DNA of 64,000 bases from Kosakonia oryziphila. GTDB taxonomy: Bacteria > Pseudomonadota > Gammaproteobacteria > Enterobacterales > Enterobacteriaceae. The notes under the pieces were generated by a model that did not search any database, was not told where the DNA came from, and worked only from the letters and a program-made list of their open reading frames with translations. A program made the position numbers and the translations under genes. The stretch is from positions 1 to 64,000 of the forward strand of contig NZ_FMBC01000019.1 in assembly GCF_900094795.1 (NCBI RefSeq), read 5' to 3'. Below, piece after piece: positions 8,947 to 18,771 of this stretch (position 1 is its first letter; the number at the start of each line of letters is the position of its first letter).

Positions 8947-10491
8947 ATGGCCGAATCCCAACCCCTCTCCGCCGCCCCTGAAGGGGCGGAATATTTGAGG
9001 GCTGTGTTGCGCGCGCCGGTTTATGAAGTGGCGCAGGTGACGCCGCTGCAAAAAATGGACAAGCTATCTTCGCGTCTGGATAACGTCATTCTGGTAAAAC
9101 GCGAAGATCGCCAGCCTGTGCACAGCTTCAAGCTGCGTGGCGCTTATGCGATGATCGCAGGGTTAACCGCCGAGCAGAAATCGCATGGTGTAATCACGGC
9201 ATCCGCAGGCAATCACGCGCAGGGTGTGGCGATGTCTTCTACGCGCCTCGGCATCAAATCGCTGATCGTGATGCCAGTGGCGACAGCCGATATCAAAGTC
9301 GATGCGGTACGCGGTTTTGGCGGAGAAGTACTGCTACATGGTGCTAATTTCGATGAAGCGAAAGCCAAAGCCATTGAACTGTCGCAGCAGCAAGGGTTCA
9401 CGTTTGTCCCGCCGTTCGATCATCCGATGGTGATTGCCGGGCAGGGAACGCTGGCGCTGGAGTTGTTGCAGCAGGATGCGCATATCGACCGGATCTTTGT
9501 ACCGGTCGGTGGCGGTGGTCTGGCAGCGGGTGTAGCGGTGCTGATTAAGCAACTGATGCCGCAAATCAAAGTGATCGCTGTCGAAGCGGAAGATTCCGCC
9601 TGTCTGAAAGCGGCGCTGGACGCCGGGCATCCGGTCGATTTGCCGCGCGTTGGGTTGTTTGCCGAAGGCGTGGCGGTTAAACGCATCGGTGATGAGACCT
9701 TCCGTCTGTGCCAGGAGTACCTCGACGATATCATTACCGTCGATAGCGATGCGATTTGCGCGGCGATGAAAGATCTGTTCGAAGATGTGCGGGCGGTCGC
9801 GGAACCGTCCGGCGCGCTGGCACTGGCGGGGATGAAGAAATATATCGCCAAACACGACATTCACGGCGAGCGGCTGGCGCATGTGCTCTCCGGCGCAAAC
9901 GTCAATTTCCACGGCTTACGTTACGTTTCTGAACGCTGTGAGCTGGGCGAGCAACGCGAAGCGCTGCTGGCGGTGACCATTCCAGAAGAGAAGGGCAGCT
10001 TCCTGAAATTCTGCCAGTTGCTGGGAGGACGTTCCGTCACCGAGTTTAATTACCGTTTCGCCGATGCGAAAAATGCCTGCATTTTTGTTGGCGTACGTTT
10101 GAGTCGCGGCCTGGAAGAGCGCCAGGAGATCCTTTCATTGCTGAACCACGGCGGTTATAGCGTGGTGGATCTCTCTGACGATGAGATGGCGAAACTGCAT
10201 GTGCGCTATATGGTTGGCGGACGGCCATCGAAACCGTTGCAGGAGCGCTTGTACAGCTTCGAGTTCCCAGAATCACCGGGTGCGCTGCTGAAATTCCTGC
10301 ATACGCTCGGTACGTACTGGAATATTTCGCTATTCCACTATCGTAGCCATGGCACGGATTATGGCCGCGTGCTGGCGGCGTTTGAACTGGGCGATCACGA
10401 GCCGGATTTTGAAACCCGACTCAATGAACTGGGTTATGACTGCCACGATGAAACACATAACCCGGCATTCCGTTTCTTCCTGGCGGGTTAG
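8947..10491 (+). CDS. ilvA: Biosynthetic threonine deaminase
   Basis: A 514-aa PLP enzyme converting threonine to 2-oxobutyrate, the committed step to isoleucine. The PLP lysine is near residue 62 in HSFKLRGAY, the glycine loop is GGGGLAAG near 191, and two C-terminal ACT-like domains (about 325-410 and 420-510) bind the inhibitor Ile and activator Val. I chose the second ATG (MAESQPLS), which matches the K-12 start; an ATG 3 nt upstream overlaps the ilvD stop. Last gene of the operon. Confidence 0.96.
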   Translation: MAESQPLSAAPEGAEYLRAVLRAPVYEVAQVTPLQKMDKLSSRLDNVILVKREDRQPVHSFKLRGAYAMIAGLTAEQKSHGVITASAGNHAQGVAMSSTRLGIKSLIVMPVATADIKVDAVRGFGGEVLLHGANFDEAKAKAIELSQQQGFTFVPPFDHPMVIAGQGTLALELLQQDAHIDRIFVPVGGGGLAAGVAVLIKQLMPQIKVIAVEAEDSACLKAALDAGHPVDLPRVGLFAEGVAVKRIGDETFRLCQEYLDDIITVDSDAICAAMKDLFEDVRAVAEPSGALALAGMKKYIAKHDIHGERLAHVLSGANVNFHGLRYVSERCELGEQREALLAVTIPEEKGSFLKFCQLLGGRSVTEFNYRFADAKNACIFVGVRLSRGLEERQEILSLLNHGGYSVVDLSDDEMAKLHVRYMVGGRPSKPLQERLYSFEFPESPGALLKFLHTLGTYWNISLFHYRSHGTDYGRVLAAFELGDHEPDFETRLNELGYDCHDETHNPAFRFFLAG

Positions 10492-11378
10492 TTGTTCGGC
10501 AGAATTTTCCAGAAGGCATCGATAAGCGGCTCATAGAGCCGCTTTTTTTGTACGCACACGCCAAGCTCGAACGGTGTTTTTTCATCGCTACGTTCGAGGA
10601 TCATCACGCGATTACGTACCGGCTCCGGACTGTTTTCCAGTACCACTTCCGGGATCAGCGCCACGCCGCACCCCAGCGCTACCATGGAGACCATTGCTTC
10701 GTGCCCGCCAACGGTCGCGTAAATGGCCGGGTTGCTGATTTTGTGGCGGCGGAACCACAGCTCAATACGCCGACGCACCGGCCCCTGATCGGCCATGATA
10801 AATGGCACCGTCGACCAGTCAGGCTCGGTTTGCGATACCTGATTACGCACAGGGCACGGCAACGCTGGTGCAATCAGCACTACTGCCAGATTCTCCAGCA
10901 TAGAAAACGCCACCGCGCCGGGGAGCGTTTCCGGCTTACCGGCAATCGCCAGGTCCGCTTCACCTGTAACTACTTTTTCCATGGCATCGGCAGCATCGCC
11001 GGTTGTGAGTTTGATCTCCACCGACGGATGTTCAGCACGGAAATGGTCGAGGATTGGCGGTAAATGGCTGTAGGCTGCGGTGACCGAACAGAACAGGTGT
11101 AGCTCGCCGGAGAGTGATGGGCCTTGCTGGTCTATCGAATGGCGGAGTTGCTGATACTGTAATAACGTTTGTTGAGCAAAGGTGCGTAACTCTTCTCCCG
11201 CATCGGTCAGCGTGACGGCGCGGTTATCGCGTACAAACAGCGGTTGACCAAGGTCTTCTTCCAGCCGCTGAATCTGGCGTGAAAGCGTGGAGGGACTGAC
11301 ATGCATGGCGCGTGCGCTGCGGCCAAAATGGCGGCTTTCCGCCAGATGCAGGAAGGTTTTCAGATCGCGTAAATCCAT
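10488..11378 (-). CDS. ilvY: LysR-type activator IlvY
   Basis: A 296-aa LysR regulator that activates the divergent ilvC when acetolactate or acetohydroxybutyrate is present. The N-terminal helix-turn-helix is MDLRDLKTFLHLAESRHFGR followed by SPSTLSRQIQRLEEDLGQPL. Its end overlaps the end of ilvA by 4 bp on the other strand. Length is as in K-12 (about 297). Confidence 0.95.
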   Translation of the reverse strand: MDLRDLKTFLHLAESRHFGRSARAMHVSPSTLSRQIQRLEEDLGQPLFVRDNRAVTLTDAGEELRTFAQQTLLQYQQLRHSIDQQGPSLSGELHLFCSVTAAYSHLPPILDHFRAEHPSVEIKLTTGDAADAMEKVVTGEADLAIAGKPETLPGAVAFSMLENLAVVLIAPALPCPVRNQVSQTEPDWSTVPFIMADQGPVRRRIELWFRRHKISNPAIYATVGGHEAMVSMVALGCGVALIPEVVLENSPEPVRNRVMILERSDEKTPFELGVCVQKKRLYEPLIDAFWKILPNN

Positions 11379-11398
11379 GAGACAGGCTCCACAAATTT

Positions 11399-11419
11399 AC
11401 ATTGCAAAAATTGCAATGT
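11399..11419. promoter_or_regulatory. Candidate IlvY operator
   Basis: A perfect inverted repeat ACATTGCAA-AAA-TTGCAATGT just upstream of ilvY in the ilvY/ilvC control region. Its position and LysR-like symmetry fit the IlvY operator known from E. coli. A TATAGT -10-like box for ilvC lies near 11463. The rest of the 156-bp gap shows no gene. Confidence 0.7.
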
Positions 11420-11534
11420 GACGTTGTTAATATATCAATTTAAGCAACGCATTTCCTGTCATATAGTGGGTTCAATCTCGCGAATCAGCGAACTGAACAA
11501 TAAGCACGACAACACAACATCATGAGGTCTTACC

Positions 11535-13010
11535 ATGGCTAACTACTTTAATACACTGAACCTGCGCCAGCAGTTGGCGCAGCTGGGTAAATGTCGCTTT
11601 ATGGCGCGTGAAGAATTTGCCGATGGCGCAAGCTACCTTCAGGGTAAAAAAGTGGTCATTGTCGGCTGCGGAGCGCAGGGTCTTAACCAGGGCCTGAACA
11701 TGCGCGACTCCGGTCTGGATATCTCTTACGCTCTGCGTAAAGAAGCCATCGCAGAAAAACGTGCCTCCTGGCGTAAAGCGACCGAAAACGGTTTTAAAGT
11801 AGGTACCTACGAAGAACTGATCCCGCAGGCGGATCTGGTTGTTAACCTGACGCCGGACAAGCAGCACTCTGACGTTGTGCGCTCCGTACAGCCGCTGATG
11901 AAAGATGGCGCGGCACTGGGTTACTCCCACGGTTTTAACATCGTCGAAGTGGGCGAGCAGATCCGTAAAGACATCACTGTCGTGATGGTGGCACCGAAGT
12001 GTCCTGGTACGGAAGTGCGTGAAGAGTACAAACGCGGCTTTGGCGTACCGACGCTTATCGCTGTTCACCCGGAAAACGATCCGAAAGGTGAAGGCATGGC
12101 GATTGCCAAAGCGTGGGCTGCGGCAACAGGCGGCCATCGCGCAGGTGTTCTGGAGTCCTCTTTCGTAGCGGAAGTGAAATCTGACCTGATGGGCGAGCAG
12201 ACCATTCTCTGCGGTATGTTACAGGCCGGTTCTCTGCTGTGCTTCGACAAGCTGGTGGCCGAAGGTACTGATCCGGCTTATGCTGAAAAACTGATCCAGT
12301 TTGGCTGGGAAACCGTGACCGAAGCCCTGAAGCAGGGCGGGATCACACTGATGATGGATCGTCTGTCTAACCCGGCGAAACTGCGTGCTTACGCGTTGTC
12401 CGAACAACTGAAAGGCATCATGGCGCCGTTGTTCCAGAAACATATGGATGACATCATCTCTGGTGAATTCTCTTCCGGCATGATGGCTGACTGGGCCAAC
12501 GATGATAAAAAACTGCTGACCTGGCGTGAAGAGACCGGTAAAACCGCATTCGAAACCGCACCGCAGTTTGAAGGCAAAATCAGCGAGCAAGAGTACTTTG
12601 ATAAAGGCGTGCTGATGATCGCGATGGTTAAAGCGGGCGTTGAACTGGCGTTCGAAACCATGGTGGCGTCCGGTATTATCGAAGAGTCTGCTTACTATGA
12701 ATCGCTGCACGAACTGCCGCTGATTGCCAACACCATCGCGCGTAAGCGTCTGTATGAGATGAATGTGGTAATTTCCGATACCGCAGAGTACGGCAACTAT
12801 CTGTTCTCTTACGCTTGCGTACCACTGCTGAAAGAGTTTATGACCACGCTGCAAACCGGCGATCTGGGCAAAGCGATTGCGGAAGGCGCGGTTGATAACG
12901 CGCAGCTGCGTGATGTGAACGAAGCGATTCGCGGCCATGCGATTGAAAAAGTGGGCCAGAAACTGCGTGGCTACATGACAGATATGAAACGTATCGCGGT
13001 CGCTGGCTGA
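11535..13010 (+). CDS. ilvC: Ketol-acid reductoisomerase (class II)
   Basis: A 491-aa NADPH enzyme that isomerises and reduces acetolactate or acetohydroxybutyrate. The Rossmann motif [17 protein letters not shown] is near residue 45; the long all-helical C-terminal half with a duplicated knotted domain is typical of class II enzymes. Begins [20 protein letters not shown] after an AGG ribosome site. Its promoter is shared with the divergent ilvY, whose product activates it. Confidence 0.97.
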   Translation: MANYFNTLNLRQQLAQLGKCRFMAREEFADGASYLQGKKVVIVGCGAQGLNQGLNMRDSGLDISYALRKEAIAEKRASWRKATENGFKVGTYEELIPQADLVVNLTPDKQHSDVVRSVQPLMKDGAALGYSHGFNIVEVGEQIRKDITVVMVAPKCPGTEVREEYKRGFGVPTLIAVHPENDPKGEGMAIAKAWAAATGGHRAGVLESSFVAEVKSDLMGEQTILCGMLQAGSLLCFDKLVAEGTDPAYAEKLIQFGWETVTEALKQGGITLMMDRLSNPAKLRAYALSEQLKGIMAPLFQKHMDDIISGEFSSGMMADWANDDKKLLTWREETGKTAFETAPQFEGKISEQEYFDKGVLMIAMVKAGVELAFETMVASGIIEESAYYESLHELPLIANTIARKRLYEMNVVISDTAEYGNYLFSYACVPLLKEFMTTLQTGDLGKAIAEGAVDNAQLRDVNEAIRGHAIEKVGQKLRGYMTDMKRIAVAG

Positions 13011-13029
13011 TTTCCATCGCCTTTCGGCC

Positions 13030-13130
13030 CACTGATGCGTTGGCTTTATAGTGCACCCAGGCCTCATAGTTATTCTATGCTCCTGGGGATGTACTTACTT
13101 GCCACCCTCCAGCAACCCGAAGTTCTTAGA
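13030..13130. repeat. Degenerate ERIC-like element after ilvC
   Basis: Contains GCTCCTGGGGATGTACTTACTTGCC and an end resembling other ERIC copies here (CCAGCAACCCGAAGTTCTTAGAG), but the left half has diverged and the CCCCAGTCACTTAC block is altered. The limits are approximate. Confidence 0.55.
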
Positions 13131-13149
13131 GAAATGCGTTTCAGAATAC

Positions 13150-13187
13150 AAACCCGGTAAGCGTCCGCGTTGCCGGGTTTATTTTTT
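13150..13187. terminator. Terminator downstream of ilvC
   Basis: AAACCCGGTA pairs with TGCCGGGTTT around an 11-nt loop, then ATTTTTT. It probably ends ilvC transcription. On the minus strand it lies just past, and partly overlaps, the end of the methyltransferase frame at 13179. Confidence 0.8.
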
Positions 13188-13804
13188 GCGGCGCAGGGCA
13201 ATCACCGAATCCGATACCTCCCCTTCTTGCCCCTGCGGACCGTGCATTAGCCTCGCAACATCATCACAGAAGATAATTTCCCAGTCTGTAGAGAGCGGTT
13301 CCAGCACAACTATCGCTTTTTTGGCCGACTGGAACGGTCTGTCAGCCTGTGGAGACCATGACGGTGGCTTCGCGTGTGAGGTAATGAGCAGCATTCCGCC
13401 AGGTGCAACATGAGTGAGCGCAGTGCGGAAAATCGTAAAGCGATCGAACGTCAGCGGCGATTCGAGAAACGATGCCACAATCAGATCGTAACTCCCTGTT
13501 GGAAAAGACTGTGTCAGATCGTATTGGGCAAAGACGATCTGCTTGCTGACCCAGATCTCTGTGCGTTTGCTGCAGCATACTCCAGCGCCCTGTAAGATAA
13601 ATCAACAGCCGTAACCTGCCATCCCTTTTTGGCCAGCCAGATCGCATCATCCCCGCGCCCACAGCCTAATTCCAGGGCACTGGCGGGCGCAAGGCTATCG
13701 ACAAACCGTACCAGCATCTTTCCGGGAATACCGTTTGAGTGTGGTGACATTGCGTCGTAGTGGCTCTCCCAGAACTCGACAGGTGTTTGATCAAGGTTGT
13801 GCAT
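13179..13804 (-). pseudogene. Class I SAM-dependent methyltransferase, frameshifted
   Basis: Two adjacent frames make one methyltransferase-like protein of about 208 aa. The 5' part (13804 down to about 13550) carries SAM motif I, ELGCGRGDDAIWLAKKGW, near residue 44 and motif post-I (VTAVDLS). The 3' part continues QIVFAQYDLTQSF and ASFLESPLTFDRF to a stop at 13179. The frame changes near 13549-13553 by what looks like one missing base in GGGTCAGC. The start has GAGG 6 nt upstream. TehB or UbiE-like small methyltransferases are the nearest type I can name; the substrate is unknown. It is not found here in K-12. It may be a true pseudogene or a sequencing error. Confidence 0.75.
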
Positions 13805-13830
13805 TGACGCCTCGCAGGGTGATGAATTTC

Positions 13831-13851
13831 ATGTAATAAACAAAGTAACAT
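13831..13851. promoter_or_regulatory. Palindrome 1: candidate Rrf2 operator at methyltransferase promoter
   Basis: ATGTAA-N9-TAACAT, 27 bp before the methyltransferase start. It overlaps a possible minus-strand -10 (TACTTT at 13847-13842) that lies 16 bp from a -35 TTGACG (13869-13864). It has the same architecture as the palindrome at 13964. Confidence 0.55.
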
Positions 13852-13963
13852 AAGATGTCATTACGTCAATATTTTATAATAAAATTTTAAATTTAATTAA
13901 AATCAATGAGTTGATTGCTATCGCTATGTTTTTTACCGTGCAGTGATTGTTGAAATCCACTTT

Positions 13964-13984
13964 ATGTAATATCGTAAGTTACAT
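13964..13984. promoter_or_regulatory. Palindrome 2: candidate Rrf2 operator at regulator start
   Basis: A perfect ATGTAA-N9-TTACAT that includes the first two bases of the regulator ATG. Together with palindrome 1 it suggests one dimeric repressor acting on both promoters. The 178-bp gap is otherwise AT-rich with no gene. Confidence 0.6.
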
Positions 13985-14441
13985 GAAAATAAACAACTCA
14001 TTCTCAGCAACACTACACATCCTGCTTCATATGGAGCAGGCGGATAAATCGATGACATCGGAACAGATGGCTGCTTATATTGACGGCAACCCGGCATTTA
14101 TTCGTAAGCTTCTTGCCGGGCTTCGGGAAAGCCAGATCGTGTATGCGACAAAAGGGCATCATGGCGGCTGGCGGCTTTGTCGCCCCGCCAGTGATGTCAC
14201 TCTCCACGATATCTATATCGCTTTAGGTTCCCCGGCGCTGTTTGCCCTGGGAAATCGTAGCGAGAATCCCCAGTGCCTAGTTGAACAAGGTGTTAACCGG
14301 GTGATGTCATCCACGTTAGCTGATGCGCAGTCGCTGATTCTGGAGCGCTTTAAAAACCTAACGTTGCAGGATGTGGGAGCCGAATTCATCAGTTACTTCA
14401 ATGAAAAAGGGCATAATAATGATTTCCACATTAATGACTGA
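13983..14441 (+). CDS. Rrf2-family transcriptional regulator
   Basis: A 152-aa protein of the Rrf2 type. The winged helix lies at about residues 5-75: an opening ATLHILLHMEQ helix, recognition region MTSEQMAAYIDGNPAFIRKL and wing GHHGGWRLCRP. A dimer helix follows. It has only two cysteines (66 and 98), not the three-Cys cluster of IscR or NsrR, so it is more like the redox or ligand-sensing YwnA subgroup. An ATG 36 nt upstream is in frame, but the family N-terminus supports MKINNSFSA. It is divergent from the methyltransferase and overlaps the next gene by 23 nt. Confidence 0.85.
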   Translation: MKINNSFSATLHILLHMEQADKSMTSEQMAAYIDGNPAFIRKLLAGLRESQIVYATKGHHGGWRLCRPASDVTLHDIYIALGSPALFALGNRSENPQCLVEQGVNRVMSSTLADAQSLILERFKNLTLQDVGAEFISYFNEKGHNNDFHIND

Positions 14442-14796
14442 TCTGACGACCTGCCTGATGATCGCACTGGCAGCCAGCAGTATATCAATGACGGTAACGC
14501 AAACAGAACTGTTTGCCGCATTTCGTGAATGGGCAACCAAAAAGAACGCAATGATGGGGCACCTTTTCCAGTGCTTTTATTGCTTGAGTCATTGGGTGGT
14601 ATTTGGCGGGATGCTGGTTTATCGTCCGGCGTTACTGCAAAGCGGTTTTGCTCTGATTGACTGGGTGATGACGGCATTTATCACCATTACCCTGACGACG
14701 TTGATTAATGGCCTGATGTTTAAAGTATTCCAGGCTGCTGTCAGTACACATGTGATGAAATTCGAAGCGCAAAAAACGCTGCAATCTCCTAAATAA
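14419..14796 (+). CDS. Small CxxC membrane protein, DUF1360-like
   Basis: A 125-aa protein starting inside the regulator gene. Three hydrophobic stretches (about 8-24, 57-72 and 78-100) suggest an inner-membrane protein. The motif QCFYCLSHW (Cys 52 and 55) resembles the C-x-x-C-x-x-W signature of DUF1360 proteins, whose function is unknown to me. The start at 14419 gives a hydrophobic N-terminus (MISTLMTDLTTCLMIALAAS); an upstream ATG at 14371 would add 16 polar residues. The overlap with the regulator suggests cotranscription and coupling. Confidence 0.65.
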   Translation: MISTLMTDLTTCLMIALAASSISMTVTQTELFAAFREWATKKNAMMGHLFQCFYCLSHWVVFGGMLVYRPALLQSGFALIDWVMTAFITITLTTLINGLMFKVFQAAVSTHVMKFEAQKTLQSPK

Positions 14797-14838
14797 AACA
14801 AGATAGCCTCTCATGCACAGAGAGGCTTTATAGCCGAA

Positions 14839-15120
14839 CTATTTCCGGTACAGCACTTTGATGATGTGATAGCCAAACTTGGTTTTAACCGGACCGAAAG
14901 GTTGCAATAACGGGCAACTGAATACGGCCTTATCAAAAGGCCCTACCATCACGCCTTGCTTGAATTCGCCCAGATCGCCGCCGTTACGTGCTGAAGGGCA
15001 GGTGGAATAGCGCTTTGCCAGATGGCCGAAACTCGAGCCTTTCTCCAGCTTAGCCATAATTTCCTGCGCCAGTTTTTCGGTTTTCACCAGAATATGCAGC
15101 GCTGCTGCTGTCTTCGCCAT
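14839..15120 (-). CDS. ppiC: Peptidyl-prolyl cis-trans isomerase C (parvulin)
   Basis: A 93-aa single-domain parvulin ([20 protein letters not shown]) with the family signature GGDLGEF and the closing [12 protein letters not shown]. It is cytoplasmic with no signal peptide. The start was set by the K-12-like N-terminus; the frame extends 14 codons further upstream. It is divergent from rep. Confidence 0.95.
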   Translation of the reverse strand: MAKTAAALHILVKTEKLAQEIMAKLEKGSSFGHLAKRYSTCPSARNGGDLGEFKQGVMVGPFDKAVFSCPLLQPFGPVKTKFGYHIIKVLYRK

Positions 15121-15231
15121 GTTCACGTTCCGTAGTTGAGAGAAGCCTCCACACTTTACCATTGGCGGGTAAATCTCTGGCAGGCTTTCTGCTACAATCC
15201 TTCCCCCGTGCGAAGATTGAGCAATACCTCC

Positions 15232-17253
15232 ATGCGTTTAAATCCAGGCCAACAACAAGCTGTCGAATTCGTCACCGGACCCTGCCTGGTGCTTGCGGGC
15301 GCGGGATCCGGTAAAACACGCGTGATCACCAACAAAATCGCTCATCTGATCCGCAGCTGCGGCTATCAGGCAAAACATATCGCGGCGGTAACTTTCACCA
15401 ACAAAGCGGCGCGCGAAATGAAAGAGCGTGTAGCGCAGACGCTGGGGCGCAAAGAGGCGCGCGGTTTGATGATCTCCACCTTTCACACGCTGGGGTTAAC
15501 GATTATTAAGCGCGAATTCGCCGCGCTGGGGATGAAATCCAACTTTTCGCTGTTTGATGATACCGATCAGGCCGCGCTGCTGAAAGATCTGACCGAAGGG
15601 CTGATCGACGATGACAAAGCGGTGTTGCAGCAGTTGATCTCCACGATCTCGAACTGGAAAAACGATCTGCTGACGCCGTCGCAGGTTGCCGCACAGGCAA
15701 AGGGCGAGCGCGATCGTATTTTTGCTCACTGCTATGGCCTGTACGATAGTCATATGAAATCGTGCAATGTGCTCGATTTCGACGATTTGATTTTGCTACC
15801 GACACTGTTATTGCAGCGTAATGAAGAGGTGCGCGAACGCTGGCAAAACAAGATTCGCTATCTGTTGGTGGATGAATATCAGGATACCAACACCAGCCAG
15901 TACGAGCTGGTAAAATTGCTGGTGGGGCAGCGCGCGCGCTTTACAGTGGTGGGGGATGACGATCAGTCGATCTACTCCTGGCGCGGCGCGCGCCCGCAAA
16001 ACTTGGTACTGCTGAGTCAGGATTTTCCGGCATTGCAGGTGATTAAGCTGGAGCAAAACTACCGCTCATCCGGGCGTATTCTGAAGGCGGCAAACATTCT
16101 GATCGCCAACAACCCGCACGTATTTGAAAAGCGTCTTTTTTCAGAGCTGGGCTACGGGCCGGAACTGAAGATCCTTAGCGCGAATCACGAAGAACATGAA
16201 GCCGAACGTGTTACCGGAGAGCTGATCGCCCATCACTTCGTCAACAAAACCCAGTACAAAGATTATGCGATTCTCTATCGCGGTAATCATCAGTCGAGGG
16301 TGTTTGAAAAATTCCTGATGCAGAACCGCATCCCGTACAAGATCTCGGGCGGTACGTCGTTTTTCTCGCGTCCGGAAATCAAAGACCTGCTGGCTTACTT
16401 GCGCGTGCTGACCAATACGGAAGACGACAGTGCGTTTTTGCGGATTGTGAATACACCGAAGCGTGAGATTGGCTCAGCTACCCTGCAAAAGTTGGGGGAG
16501 TGGGCGATGCTGCGCAACAAAGGCCTTTTTGCCGCCAGCTTTGATGTTGGCCTGAATCAGACGCTCACTGGGCGGGGCTATGAATCGTTGACACGCTTTA
16601 CGCAGTGGCTTGGCGATGTGCAGCAGTTGTCTGAGCGCGAGCCGATTGCTGCAGTGCGCGATTTGATCCACGGCATCGACTATGAATCCTGGCTGTTTGA
16701 AACTTCGCCCAGTCCTAAGGCCGCCGAGATGCGGATGAAAAACGTCAACACGCTGTTCGGATGGATGACAGAAATGCTGGAAGGAAACGAACTGGATGAG
16801 CCAATGACGCTGGCGGAAGTGGTCACGCGTTTTACCCTGCGCGATATGATGGAGCGCGGCGAGGGCGATGACGAATCTGACCAGGTGCAGCTAATGACGC
16901 TGCATGCCTCCAAAGGGCTGGAATTTCCGTATGTCTTCCTGGTTGGTATGGAAGAGGGATTACTGCCGCATCAGAGCAGCATCGATGAGGATAACGTCGA
17001 TGAAGAGCGCCGTCTTGCCTATGTGGGCATCACCCGGGCGCAGAAAGAGCTGATTTTCACTCTCTGTAAGGAGCGCCGTCAGTATGGCGAACTGGTGCGC
17101 CCTGAGCCCAGCCGTTTCCTGCTGGAATTACCGCAGGATGATCTGAACTGGGAGCAGGAGCGCAAAGTAGTGAGTGCTGAAGAGAGGATGCACAAAGGCC
17201 AGGCCAACGTAGCAAATATTCGTGCCATGCTGGCGAAGGCGAAAGAGAAGTAA
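15232..17253 (+). CDS. rep: ATP-dependent DNA helicase Rep
   Basis: A 673-aa SF1A 3'-5' helicase that works at replication forks and removes proteins from DNA. It has Walker A GAGSGKT (residues 23-29), Walker B DEYQDTN near 215, the motif [13 protein letters not shown], and motif [14 protein letters not shown] and YVGITRAQ. The start is [13 protein letters not shown], as in K-12; the frame is open 32 codons upstream. A TACAAT -10 box lies near 15193. It is paralogous to uvrD in this window. Confidence 0.97.
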   Translation: MRLNPGQQQAVEFVTGPCLVLAGAGSGKTRVITNKIAHLIRSCGYQAKHIAAVTFTNKAAREMKERVAQTLGRKEARGLMISTFHTLGLTIIKREFAALGMKSNFSLFDDTDQAALLKDLTEGLIDDDKAVLQQLISTISNWKNDLLTPSQVAAQAKGERDRIFAHCYGLYDSHMKSCNVLDFDDLILLPTLLLQRNEEVRERWQNKIRYLLVDEYQDTNTSQYELVKLLVGQRARFTVVGDDDQSIYSWRGARPQNLVLLSQDFPALQVIKLEQNYRSSGRILKAANILIANNPHVFEKRLFSELGYGPELKILSANHEEHEAERVTGELIAHHFVNKTQYKDYAILYRGNHQSRVFEKFLMQNRIPYKISGGTSFFSRPEIKDLLAYLRVLTNTEDDSAFLRIVNTPKREIGSATLQKLGEWAMLRNKGLFAASFDVGLNQTLTGRGYESLTRFTQWLGDVQQLSEREPIAAVRDLIHGIDYESWLFETSPSPKAAEMRMKNVNTLFGWMTEMLEGNELDEPMTLAEVVTRFTLRDMMERGEGDDESDQVQLMTLHASKGLEFPYVFLVGMEEGLLPHQSSIDEDNVDEERRLAYVGITRAQKELIFTLCKERRQYGELVRPEPSRFLLELPQDDLNWEQERKVVSAEERMHKGQANVANIRAMLAKAKEK

Positions 17254-17275
17254 AAAAGGCCCGGTCAATGGGCCT
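17252..17275 (-). terminator. gppA terminator
   Basis: On the minus strand AGGCCC-ATTGACC-GGGCCT is followed by six T, a few nt after the gppA stop. It lies at the convergent junction with rep. Confidence 0.75.
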
Positions 17276-17280
17276 CACAC

Positions 17281-18765
17281 TTACTGGATTTCCAGCGGCC
17301 AGTGGACGTAACTTTGCCACTGGCTTTCCTGCTCGATTAACTCTGCGCCCAGAGGGTGACTTTTCAACCAGCCCAGCGGCAACGATAGCGTTAGTTTTTC
17401 TCCTCGCGCACTGACGATAATTTCCGGCAATAAATCGTCGCGACGGCGGCTGGCAAAAATAATCGCCAGGCGCAGCAGGCGGCAGAGATGTTCCGCAACG
17501 CGCGGTGGGACGGCGTTTTGCTGATGCAGGGAAGAGAGATCGACGGCGTTGGTCTGGTTCAGCAGCAGCGTGGCGAGCAGTTTTTTCTGCGCTGGCGTAA
17601 AGCCCGGGAGATCGAGATTGCGTACCAGCCATGCGGCATGCTGTGGTGCCTGTTTAAACTCAATACTCAAACCAATTTCATGCAATTCGCAGGCAACTTG
17701 CAGTATTTCGATGCTGTAGGCATCAAGCTCCCACTCTTTTTCTACACTCAGCACAAAGCGTTTTGCCAGCGCAGTCACGCGATGGGCTTGATCGGTATCG
17801 ATAATAAAACGGCGCTGGATGTTGCGCAGCGTACGGCTGCGAATATCCTGATCAACCGGCAGATGCAGCATGCCGTAGACCAGCCCTTCGCGCAGCGCGC
17901 CGCCGGCCAGCGTCATGCTGGCAATATTCATCTCGGTGAAGATAGCGATCAGAATCGCCAGCCCACTAGGAAAGACCAGTGCGCGCTCCAGCGTCAGGCC
18001 TTCGATCTCCAGCTCTTCAAGCCGTCCACACTGAATAGCGCGCTGCTTAAGCTGCTGAAGTTTGGCGAGCGTAATGCGCTCATCCATGCCCTGCGCCATC
18101 ATAATTTCTTGTAGGGCCTGCACGGTGCCGGATGCGCCAACGCATACTTTCCAGCCGTGCCGACGAAGCTCATCGGCGACCGGACGCAGCACTTCACGTG
18201 CAGCATGCTCTGCAGCGTCGAAATTTTCCTGCCCGAGATTGCGGTCGGTAAAAAAACGTTCAAGCCAGGTGACGCAGCCCATCGACAGACTAAACAGCGA
18301 AGTGGTTTGCGCGCCAGTGCCGGTCACCAGCTCGGTACTGGCACCGCCGATATCCACAACCAGACGCTGATCCGCACCGCCGGTGGTATGTGCGACACCC
18401 TGATAAATCAGGCGCGCTTCCTCTTCGCCACTGATAACCTGCACCGGGCAACCGAGGATGACTTGTGCTTTGTTGAGGAATTCCTGAGCGTTGACCGCCA
18501 GGCGGAGCGTGGCCGTTGCCACAACGCGGATTTGCTGTGCTGGAATATCCTGAAGACGCTCTGAAAACAGACGCAGACACTGCCAGCCGCGTTCCATCGC
18601 GTCCTGGGAAAGCTGATTTTCACTGCTCAGGCCCGCTGCCAGGCGAACCTTGCGTTTGATGCGGGAAAGCGTCTGAATGCTTCCCGCCACCTCGCGCACA
18701 ACCAGCATATGAAAACTGTTGGAGCCAAGATCAATGGCGGCATAGAGCGAGGCGGAACCAAGCAT
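17281..18765 (-). CDS. gppA: Guanosine pentaphosphate phosphatase GppA
   Basis: A 494-aa Ppx/GppA phosphatase that converts pppGpp to ppGpp in the stringent response. Actin-like ATPase motifs [12 protein letters not shown] (near residue 8) and [13 protein letters not shown] (near 140) form the phosphate-binding site; the C-terminal half is HD-like. It starts 6 nt after the rhlB stop, so it is probably an operon with rhlB. Confidence 0.95.
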   Translation of the reverse strand: MLGSASLYAAIDLGSNSFHMLVVREVAGSIQTLSRIKRKVRLAAGLSSENQLSQDAMERGWQCLRLFSERLQDIPAQQIRVVATATLRLAVNAQEFLNKAQVILGCPVQVISGEEEARLIYQGVAHTTGGADQRLVVDIGGASTELVTGTGAQTTSLFSLSMGCVTWLERFFTDRNLGQENFDAAEHAAREVLRPVADELRRHGWKVCVGASGTVQALQEIMMAQGMDERITLAKLQQLKQRAIQCGRLEELEIEGLTLERALVFPSGLAILIAIFTEMNIASMTLAGGALREGLVYGMLHLPVDQDIRSRTLRNIQRRFIIDTDQAHRVTALAKRFVLSVEKEWELDAYSIEILQVACELHEIGLSIEFKQAPQHAAWLVRNLDLPGFTPAQKKLLATLLLNQTNAVDLSSLHQQNAVPPRVAEHLCRLLRLAIIFASRRRDDLLPEIIVSARGEKLTLSLPLGWLKSHPLGAELIEQESQWQSYVHWPLEIQ

Positions 18766-18771
18766 ATTTTT

